Of a stretch of DNA of 10,617 nt, positions 5,766 to 10,617 are shown piece after piece. Position 1 is the stretch's first letter. The number at the start of each line of letters is the position of its first letter. The translations under genes and the position numbers were made by a program. The stretch is from Alphaproteobacteria bacterium (GTDB lineage Bacteria; Pseudomonadota; Alphaproteobacteria; Micropepsales; Micropepsaceae). Under the pieces are notes generated by a model. It did not search any database and was not told the DNA's origin. It saw only the letters and a program-made list of their open reading frames with translations. Where the stretch lies: the NCBI GenBank assembly GCA_003451645.1, contig DMER01000076.1:1232-11848 (forward strand), written 5' to 3'.

Positions 5766-7907
5766 TTAAGCCGCGCCGCGCTCCGCACTTGGAATGCGCG
5801 CGGCAGCACTGGCGGGCAGCGTAATCGTCACCGTGGTGCCTTGCCCCAAGACGCTAGCAAGGTGCAAGTGTCCGCCATGCGCCTCGGCCAAACCTTTGGC
5901 GATGGGCAGGCCAAGCCCAGTGCCGCGCTCTTCGCGGGTCGTCACATCATGCGCGGCTTGGCCGAAATTCTCCAGCACCCGCTCGAGGTCTTGCGGCGCG
6001 ATACCAATCCCCGTGTCTGCCACCCGGAGTGATACGAAGGTGCCGTCGCGCCGGCTTGTGACAGCGACCTTGCCACCCTCCGGCGTGAACTTGACCGCAT
6101 TTGACAACAAATTCAGCAGGATTTGCTGGAGGGCGCGCTGATCAGCAAGAACCTCTAAATCGTCCGACACACTAACATCGAGTGAAACACTTTTGCTGCG
6201 CGCGGCGAGAGTGACGAGCTCCACTGCGCATTGCACTTCGTCGCTGACCCGGAGCATCTTGGGCCGCAATTCAAGCTTGCCAGCCTCGATCTTGGAAAGG
6301 TCAAGGATATCGTTGATGAGGCGTAGCAAGTGCTGACCGCTGCGATGGATATCGCCCGCATAGGCGGAATATCGCGCCTGGGCCGCCTCGCCAAAGATTC
6401 GGTCTCGAATGATCTCCGAAAATCCCAGGATGGCATTGAGTGGTGTGCGCAGCTCATGGCTCATATTGGCAAGGAAGCGCGACTTCGCCTGATTGGCCGC
6501 GACCGCCGCCTTGCGCGCAGTTTCGAGCTGCACTTGCTGCTCCTGCAGCAAGGAAAGTTTGGCCGAGAGCTCCTGTGTCCGCTCAGTAATACGCGTCTCA
6601 AGCGCCTCATTCAAAAGCCGCAGATCGACAGCAAGAGACTCCGTCCGCCGGTAAGCGTGGTGGAAGCGCGACGCTAGCAGGCCCGACAAGCACAGAAAGA
6701 AGGCGAGGAACCCGAAGGGCAACAGGTTCATTCCATGGATGATCTTGGCATCGACCATAATGTCATGGATCGCGGGCAGCGCCGAACACAGCCAGCCTAT
6801 GGCCGCAAGCTTCGCGCCGGGCTCCCGTGCCAGAGCCGAGCGCACAATGCCATGCAGGATGAGCAGGATAAGCCCCAACGCAACGAGCTGAAAGGCCTTC
6901 AGATACAGATAGCTCAAATCATAAGGGCCGGCCGCACACACAACTGCCCCAAACCCGCAAAAAATCAGGATCGCATGTCCTGCCGCTCGGGAGATGTAGT
7001 GCGGAAAGGCATGAGCAAAGAACCAATAGGACGCAGGTCCCAGCAAGATTGTCGTGGCGAAATTAATCCGCCATAGCGCCTCCGTGCCGATGTAGGGCAG
7101 GACATGCGGCGCCAAGGGTTCGATGACTAGGGTCCTGATCCCGAACAAAGCGGTGAATACAGCAAATGTCAGGCTGCTGAGACTATCCCGGGTGACCGTG
7201 AAAATGACCAAATGCAAACTGGCGGCAAAGAGCATCGCGCCGACGAGCAAGAGCATGGCCACTTGCATCCATGCCCGGGCGCCAACAATCGCGTTGACGG
7301 GGCCGACGCGAGGCGCTGTTTCCATCAGCAACTGCTGGTCGGCTCGCACATCGAACTGATAGCGCAGCAAAACCTGACCGCCGGTCACGGAGAATGGAAT
7401 AGCGACGATGCTGGTATAGCCAGGGTCGCCCGGCGCTCCGCCGCTGTGGGCGCGGCTGTCGTGAACGGAGGTACCATTGATGTGCAATTTATAGTGGCTG
7501 TTGAAGGAGCCGGTTTCGAACGCCAAACCCTCGCCGCTAGGATGTCCAATTCCATTAAGCGTCAAGCTGACCGTGATGACGCGCGCACCGTCAATGGCGG
7601 CTGCATCTTTTACTTCAATGACCTTTCCCCGGCTGAGAGACGGAGGGACTTGCCCCGGGGTGCTCCTCGTCCCGACCTGCCATTGCTGATCAAGGGTGAG
7701 CACTGGCCCGGCCATAGCGCTCCACTTAGAAGCATCAAGGACGCCCGATGCAGGGGATGCAAGGACACTGCGGTCGATTGTAGGCGAGGAGCGAACATAG
7801 AACCAGCCTGCCGCAGACAAGATCAGCACAGAACAAAGGCTCGCCAACAGCACCATTTGGCGGGCGGATACAACAAATGAGCGAAATCTTATAAGCCCCT
7901 TGAACAT
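5766..7907 (-). CDS. 7TMR-DISM-type membrane sensor histidine kinase, orphan
   Basis: A 713-residue sensor kinase. Order of parts: N-terminal membrane helix (about 17-37); periplasmic domain (about 38-210) with a beta-rich, galactose-binding-like look, for example YKLHINGTSVHDSR; seven closely spaced hydrophobic helices (about 212-415) as in 7TMR-DISM receptors; a coiled coil (about 422-475); HisKA with H-box FLANMSHELRTPLNA (phosphoacceptor His484) and GQHLLRLINDILDLSKIEAGK; and HATPase with N-box NLLSNAVKF (Asn603), G1 DTGIGI (631-636) and G2 GTGLGL (662-667). All catalytic motifs are intact. The dimerisation segment resembles the alphaproteobacterial PleC/DivJ group. No receiver domain is attached and no response regulator is adjacent, so the partner is unknown. 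The ATG at 7907 lacks a Shine-Dalgarno. The ligand is unknown; carbohydrate sensing is only a guess from the periplasmic fold type. Confidence 0.93.
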   Translation of the reverse strand: MFKGLIRFRSFVVSARQMVLLASLCSVLILSAAGWFYVRSSPTIDRSVLASPASGVLDASKWSAMAGPVLTLDQQWQVGTRSTPGQVPPSLSRGKVIEVKDAAAIDGARVITVSLTLNGIGHPSGEGLAFETGSFNSHYKLHINGTSVHDSRAHSGGAPGDPGYTSIVAIPFSVTGGQVLLRYQFDVRADQQLLMETAPRVGPVNAIVGARAWMQVAMLLLVGAMLFAASLHLVIFTVTRDSLSSLTFAVFTALFGIRTLVIEPLAPHVLPYIGTEALWRINFATTILLGPASYWFFAHAFPHYISRAAGHAILIFCGFGAVVCAAGPYDLSYLYLKAFQLVALGLILLILHGIVRSALAREPGAKLAAIGWLCSALPAIHDIMVDAKIIHGMNLLPFGFLAFFLCLSGLLASRFHHAYRRTESLAVDLRLLNEALETRITERTQELSAKLSLLQEQQVQLETARKAAVAANQAKSRFLANMSHELRTPLNAILGFSEIIRDRIFGEAAQARYSAYAGDIHRSGQHLLRLINDILDLSKIEAGKLELRPKMLRVSDEVQCAVELVTLAARSKSVSLDVSVSDDLEVLADQRALQQILLNLLSNAVKFTPEGGKVAVTSRRDGTFVSLRVADTGIGIAPQDLERVLENFGQAAHDVTTREERGTGLGLPIAKGLAEAHGGHLHLASVLGQGTTVTITLPASAAARIPSAERGAA

Positions 7908-7915
7908 AGGCAGGG

Positions 7916-7921
7916 ATCATA
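7916..7921 (-). promoter_or_regulatory. -10-like hexamer directly upstream of the kinase start
   Basis: TATGAT (five of six consensus bases) on the minus strand ends eight bases before the kinase ATG at 7907. Initiation there would give a leaderless or near-leaderless message, consistent with the absence of a ribosome site. No convincing -35 is found 16-18 bases upstream, so an activator or another sigma factor would be needed, or this is a chance match. Confidence 0.3.
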
Positions 7922-7967
7922 AGGCCTGTGGATTTTCAATCGCGTTAAAGTGGATAAGGGCAATTGA

Positions 7968-7981
7968 CCGGTGAACACCGG
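7968..7981. repeat. Palindromic candidate operator CCGGTGAACACCGG
   Basis: A perfect inverted repeat of CCGGTG and CACCGG around AA lies in the 170-base divergent gap between the sensor kinase and the NDUFA9-like gene. It overlaps a TTGACC that could act as a plus-strand -35. The compact two-fold symmetry fits a dimeric regulator site; which regulator is unknown. Confidence 0.4.
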
Positions 7982-8003
7982 GATTGGCTGCGACGTCATT
8001 GCC

Positions 8004-8016
8004 GGGGCAAAGCCCC
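8004..8016. repeat. Small GC hairpin in divergent intergenic region
   Basis: GGGGC and GCCCC flank AAA, followed on the plus strand by CTTTCCC. The stem is short and the T-run too weak for a confident terminator. It lies about 62 bases before the NDUFA9-like start and would be in its 5' leader if transcription starts near 7990. Confidence 0.3.
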
Positions 8017-8077
8017 CTTTCCCTCGGCTGTCCGGCGCGATACCAGTCCTTAAGAAATCACATGAGGCGAATCGGAC

Positions 8078-9019
8078 ATGGCGAAACTAGTGACGGTTTT
8101 TGGCGGATCCGGCTTTGTGGGGCGCCATGTTGTGGCCCGGCTAGCCAAGACCGGCGCACGCATTCGTGTGGCGGTGCGCAACCCACTGCTCGCCAACCGG
8201 CTCTATCCCATGGGCGACCCGGGGCAAATTGCTGTGGTTCGGGCCAATCTTGCCGATGAGCGGCAGGTGGCAACCGCGGTCTCTGGAGCAGACACCGTGA
8301 TCAATCTGGTTGGGATTCTGTTCGAGAGGGGCAGGCAACGCTTTGAAACAATCCAGGCTGAGGGGGCTGGGGCGCTAGCCCGCCAAGCAAAGCTTGCTGG
8401 TGCAACCTCGTTCGTTCAGATGTCAGCCATCGGCGCAGATGCAGCCTCACCAAGCCTCTATGCGCGCACCAAAGCCCAAGGTGAGGCGCTGGTCCAAGAG
8501 GCCTTTCCAAACGCACTAATCTTGCGTCCCTCGATAATTTTTGGGCCAGAGGACGGATTTTTCAACCGTTTCGCCTCGATTGCGACCTGGTCGCCTATCC
8601 TTCCGTTGTTCGGTGGCGGTGTGAACCGCATGCAGCCGGTCTATGTCGGCGACGTCGCAGATGCAGTCATGAATGGGTTGCAGCAAGGGGCGGCGGGCGT
8701 CCATGAGCTCGGTGGGCCGCGCATTTTCACCTTTCGTGAACTTATGGTGTATGTGTGCGAGGTGACGGGACGGACGCCCTTTTTGGTGTCAATGCCGTTC
8801 AGCTTGGGGCATTTGGGGGCCTTCTTCGCGGAGTTCCTGCCTACACCGCCGCTTACGCGGGACCAACTGCGTTTGCTGGCATCCGATAATGTCGTAGCTG
8901 ATGGCGCTCGGACTCTGGCGCAACTCAGCATCCAACCGGTCCCCGTTGAGGCGATTGTCCCGAGGTATCTTTACGTCTTCCGCAAGGCAGGCCAGTTCAC
9001 CGATCTGCGGAACAATTAG
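8078..9019 (+). CDS. Complex I NDUFA9 subunit-like atypical SDR (NAD(P)-binding)
   Basis: A 313-residue Rossmann-fold protein. The nucleotide-binding motif is VFGGSGFVGRHVV (7-19), typical of atypical SDRs, followed by AVRNP for the second strand. TVINLVGILFERG (73-85) is characteristic of the family related to the mitochondrial complex I 39-kDa NDUFA9 subunit. MSAIGAD (115-121) and Tyr128/Lys132 in LYARTKAQGE occupy the SDR active-site positions, so catalytic residues may be retained. ILRPSIIFGPEDGFFNRFA and MQPVYVGDVADAV complete the family pattern. The bacterial role is uncertain: some alphaproteobacterial homologues associate with complex I, while other relatives act on quinone or lipid metabolites. 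GAGG 12 bases before the ATG is a plausible ribosome site. It lies alone, away from any nuo gene, and its stop is two bases from that of uppP. Confidence 0.9.
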   Translation: MAKLVTVFGGSGFVGRHVVARLAKTGARIRVAVRNPLLANRLYPMGDPGQIAVVRANLADERQVATAVSGADTVINLVGILFERGRQRFETIQAEGAGALARQAKLAGATSFVQMSAIGADAASPSLYARTKAQGEALVQEAFPNALILRPSIIFGPEDGFFNRFASIATWSPILPLFGGGVNRMQPVYVGDVADAVMNGLQQGAAGVHELGGPRIFTFRELMVYVCEVTGRTPFLVSMPFSLGHLGAFFAEFLPTPPLTRDQLRLLASDNVVADGARTLAQLSIQPVPVEAIVPRYLYVFRKAGQFTDLRNN

Positions 9020-9021
9020 CG

Positions 9022-9906
9022 CTATTGCGCGGGCACAATTGGCGCAGGCTTAGCTGTCGGGGCGGGCGCGCACTGATCCTTGAGCTTGATGTCTTGCGTG
9101 TAAAGGATTGCACCGAGCATTAAAGACCCTAATGCGATCCGGTACCAGGCAAAGGGCCAAAAGCCGTTGGCCCTCACAAAGGCGATGGCACGCGAGACCA
9201 CGAAATAGGCGGTGACAAAGGCAACCGCAAAACCGATGCCAATCGTCATCACGTCGCTAGTATCGAAGACCTTGTAGTTCTTGTACAGATCATACGAAAA
9301 CGCGCCGAGCATGGTCGGGATGGCCAGAAAGAAGCTGAATTCTGTGGCGGCACCCCGTTCAACACGCATGAGCAATGAACCCATGATCGTGGCTCCCGAG
9401 CGAGATACGCCAGGAATAAAGGCGATGCACTGCACCAAACCGATTTTGATATAGAGCGATATCGGGAAGTCTTCGACCGCATAATACTGCGGAATCTTGA
9501 TGATCCGCTCAATGACCAAGATGGCGATGCCACCCACGATCAGAGACGTTGCAACCACCAGCGGGTTGAACAAAACCTCTTTGATATAGCTGCCTAGAAG
9601 CGCGCCGATAGCGGCGGCTGGAAGGAACGCAATGATGATCCCGATCACAAACCGGCGGGCGTTCTCATTCTGGGGGGCAGCGAGCGCGATATTCAGCAGA
9701 TGGCTAAAGTAAATCACCACCACGGCCAATATTGCCCCGAACTGAATCATGACCTTGAAGGCATGGTTCTTGTCTTCGAAGCACAACATCGATTCCAACA
9801 GGATGAGATGTCCCGTCGAGGAAATCGGCAAAAACTCGGTGAACCCCTCGACCAGTCCCAGAAGGACGGCAAGGAATAGCTGCCAAAACAGATCCATGAT
9901 CGCCAT
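9022..9906 (-). CDS. uppP: Undecaprenyl-diphosphate phosphatase UppP (BacA)
   Basis: A polytopic inner-membrane enzyme that removes a phosphate from undecaprenyl diphosphate to regenerate the C55 carrier used for peptidoglycan, O-antigen and other envelope glycans; extra copies give bacitracin resistance. The first conserved region GLVEGFTEFLPISSTGHL (about 17-34) has the two catalytic glutamates and the SSTGH motif. The second, FIPGVSRSGATI (about 163-174), has the essential arginine. About eight hydrophobic segments follow the family pattern. The frame begins at a TTG (9909) but ATG 9906 (294 aa) is more likely; ATG 9897 (MDLFWQ, the common family start) is a third choice. None has a good Shine-Dalgarno. 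The last 16 or so residues are a Pro/Ala-rich tail with one Cys, unusual for this family. Confidence 0.95.
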   Translation of the reverse strand: MAIMDLFWQLFLAVLLGLVEGFTEFLPISSTGHLILLESMLCFEDKNHAFKVMIQFGAILAVVVIYFSHLLNIALAAPQNENARRFVIGIIIAFLPAAAIGALLGSYIKEVLFNPLVVATSLIVGGIAILVIERIIKIPQYYAVEDFPISLYIKIGLVQCIAFIPGVSRSGATIMGSLLMRVERGAATEFSFFLAIPTMLGAFSYDLYKNYKVFDTSDVMTIGIGFAVAFVTAYFVVSRAIAFVRANGFWPFAWYRIALGSLMLGAILYTQDIKLKDQCAPAPTAKPAPIVPAQ

Positions 9907-9976
9907 CAAAATTATTGAGAGGGCGCACCCTACACTGGTGCTGCGGAATTCCCAAACAAGAGTTGGTTAATCTGAA

Positions 9977-9991
9977 AGCGCAATGTGCGCT
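9977..9991. repeat. Inverted repeat AGCGCA-ATG-TGCGCT
   Basis: Perfect 6-bp arms with a 3-base centre, 71 bases upstream of the chosen uppP ATG and 220 upstream of gltD. It may be an operator half of the divergent region or a small hairpin in a long uppP leader. GC-rich arms of this size also arise by chance. Confidence 0.35.
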
Positions 9992-10026
9992 CGGTCGCGG
10001 TTCCGTGGCATTATGGCTATACCTTT

Positions 10027-10047
10027 TTATGGCCGAAGTGGCCATAA
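10027..10047. repeat. Inverted repeat TTATGGCC / GGCCATAA, candidate operator
   Basis: Perfect 8-bp arms surround GAAGT. A third direct half-site TTATGGCT lies 16 bases upstream (10011-10018). No T-run follows on either strand, so it is not an intrinsic terminator. Its position 53 bases before the candidate gltD -35 fits an activator or repressor site; the protein is unknown. Confidence 0.5.
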
Positions 10048-10099
10048 CGCCTGGAGCGGGGTGGCTATGCGCCGGGTGGCGGTACACACATTCAGCAAT

Positions 10100-10128
10100 T
10101 TAAGACAACTCTACTGCCATAATATGTT
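10100..10128 (+). promoter_or_regulatory. Candidate gltD promoter
   Basis: TTAAGA (10100-10105) and TATGTT (10123-10128), each matching four of six sigma-70 consensus bases, are 17 bases apart in the AT-richest part of the gap. The predicted start near 10135 would leave a leader of about 75 bases before the gltD ATG. Located by eye only. Confidence 0.33.
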
Positions 10129-10210
10129 AGATTCCCAATGCGTGATCTGAAAAATTGCGCTAAGGTGCCACGCTGGGATCGATTCTGTCGTGGGTGCGCG
10201 CGAGGGTGAG

Positions 10211-10617
10211 ATGGCGTCTAACAGGCTGTTACAATTTGTCACGACACCTGGCGCGATGCCGGTCAAGCGGGAAGCACAGGAGCGATTGGGCGATTTCGCC
10301 GAAATTTATCGGCAATATGCGTCCGAGAAGGCGGCGGAGCAGGCGAGCCGTTGTTCGCAATGCGGTGTGCCGCTGTGCCAAGTTCATTGCCCAGTCCAGA
10401 ACAACATCCCTGATTGGCTGAAGTTGACGGGGGAGGGGCGGCTGCAAGAAGCCTATGAACTCTCGCAAGCAACCAACTTCATGCCTGAAGTGTGCGGCCG
10501 CATCTGCCCGCAAGATCGCCTCTGTGAAGGCAACTGCGTCATCGAGCAGTCCGGTCATGGCACCGTCACGATTGGCGCCATCGAGAAGTACCTAACCGAA
10601 ACCGCTTGGGCGAATGG
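10211..10617 (+). CDS. gltD: Glutamate synthase small (beta) subunit, N-terminal part (cut by window edge)
   Basis: The frame is open from the ATG at 10211 to the window end: 135 full codons of an enzyme that is usually about 480 residues. GltD transfers electrons from NADPH through FAD and iron-sulfur clusters to the large subunit GltB, which makes two glutamates from glutamine and 2-oxoglutarate. The visible part holds the two cysteine groups of the N-terminal cluster domain: CSQCGVPLCQVHCP (Cys48, 51, 56, 60) and CGRICPQDRLCEGNC (Cys95, 99, 105, 109), with NNIPDWL between them. The FAD and NADPH domains lie outside. GAGGG four bases or so before the ATG is a good ribosome site. Related DPD-type or YgfT-like proteins share these cysteines, but MPVKREAQERLGDFAEIY and the standalone N-terminus fit GltD. 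gltB is not in the window and may follow downstream. Confidence 0.92.
   Translation, partial: MASNRLLQFVTTPGAMPVKREAQERLGDFAEIYRQYASEKAAEQASRCSQCGVPLCQVHCPVQNNIPDWLKLTGEGRLQEAYELSQATNFMPEVCGRICPQDRLCEGNCVIEQSGHGTVTIGAIEKYLTETAWAN

Larger units (their letters stand above)
9910..10210. promoter_or_regulatory. uppP-gltD divergent intergenic region
   Basis: This 301-base gap holds no convincing gene; the short frames crossing it have no family features. It contains AATAAT (9916-9911, minus) close to the uppP start, two perfect inverted repeats (9977-9991 and 10027-10047), a cluster of TTATGGC half-sites, and an AT-richer segment 10085-10160 with a candidate gltD promoter. Both divergent genes probably take their promoters from here. 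Confidence 0.6.

Noticed and set aside
7212..7880. 222-codon plus-strand frame opposite the kinase sensor region
   Set aside because: Shadow frame; composition rich in Arg/Ala/Gly with no domain pattern, while the minus strand encodes membrane helices and a periplasmic domain.
8001..8020. Intrinsic terminator GGGGC-AAA-GCCCC
   Set aside because: Five-bp stem with a 3-base loop and only three Ts; no gene ends upstream of it on the plus strand.
9915..10103. 62-codon plus-strand frame in the uppP-gltD gap
   Set aside because: No ribosome site, mixed composition without a motif, and it spans the inverted repeats that look regulatory.
10155..10170. Possible sigma-54 site, minus strand TGGCAC...GCAA
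   Set aside because: The -24 GG and -12 GC would be one base too close, and the -12 TTGC is not matched; sigma-54 is very strict on spacing.
10130..10185. Two GANTC sites (10130, 10181) near the gltD promoter as a CcrM cell-cycle switch
   Set aside because: About one site is expected in a gap of this size by chance, so two are not notable.

Overview
The window reads as a stretch of core chromosome from an alphaproteobacterium; the order cannot be fixed from the sequence alone. The evidence is the gene order tRNA-Leu / rnd / kdsD / lptC / lptA / lptB / rpoN on the minus strand, a PleC/DivJ-like histidine kinase core, a complex I NDUFA9-like SDR gene next to uppP, GC-rich coding sequence and sparse Shine-Dalgarno sites. 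I see no insertion sequence, phage gene, CRISPR array or toxin-antitoxin pair.

Left part (1-4312, all minus strand; transcription runs from high to low coordinates). A leucine tRNA with anticodon CAG lies upstream of a short ribonuclease D gene. Next comes an envelope operon: KdsD makes arabinose-5-phosphate, the first committed precursor of the Kdo sugar of LPS, and LptC, LptA and LptB are parts of the machine that carries LPS from the inner to the outer membrane. The kdsD/lptC and lptC/lptA junctions are 4-base ATGA stop-start overlaps, so translation is probably coupled. The operon leads into rpoN (sigma-54), of which only the first 25 codons are in the window.

Middle part (4433-7907). 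A plus-strand MFS transporter of the Spinster-like type converges, with only four bases between the stop codons, on a minus-strand hybrid-sensor gene. That gene encodes a 713-residue histidine kinase with a periplasmic domain, a seven-helix 7TMR-DISM-type membrane block, a coiled coil and a HisKA-HATPase core. No response regulator is encoded nearby.

Right part (8078-10617). A plus-strand NDUFA9-like atypical SDR gene converges on minus-strand uppP (undecaprenyl-diphosphate phosphatase, which recycles the lipid carrier for peptidoglycan and O-antigen synthesis); two bases separate the stops. A 301-base divergent intergenic region with several inverted repeats separates uppP from the plus-strand start of gltD (glutamate synthase small subunit), which runs off the window end with its N-terminal iron-sulfur cysteines visible.

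Most of the window is ordinary housekeeping content. The points that merit a second look are regulatory or architectural: a possible leaderless 14-codon ORF coupled to kdsD by a TTGA overlap, several genes without a Shine-Dalgarno but with a -10-like hexamer just before the start codon, a half-site cluster before gltD, the sensor kinase architecture, and Pro/Ala-rich tails on three envelope proteins. I found no convincing undescribed multi-gene system.
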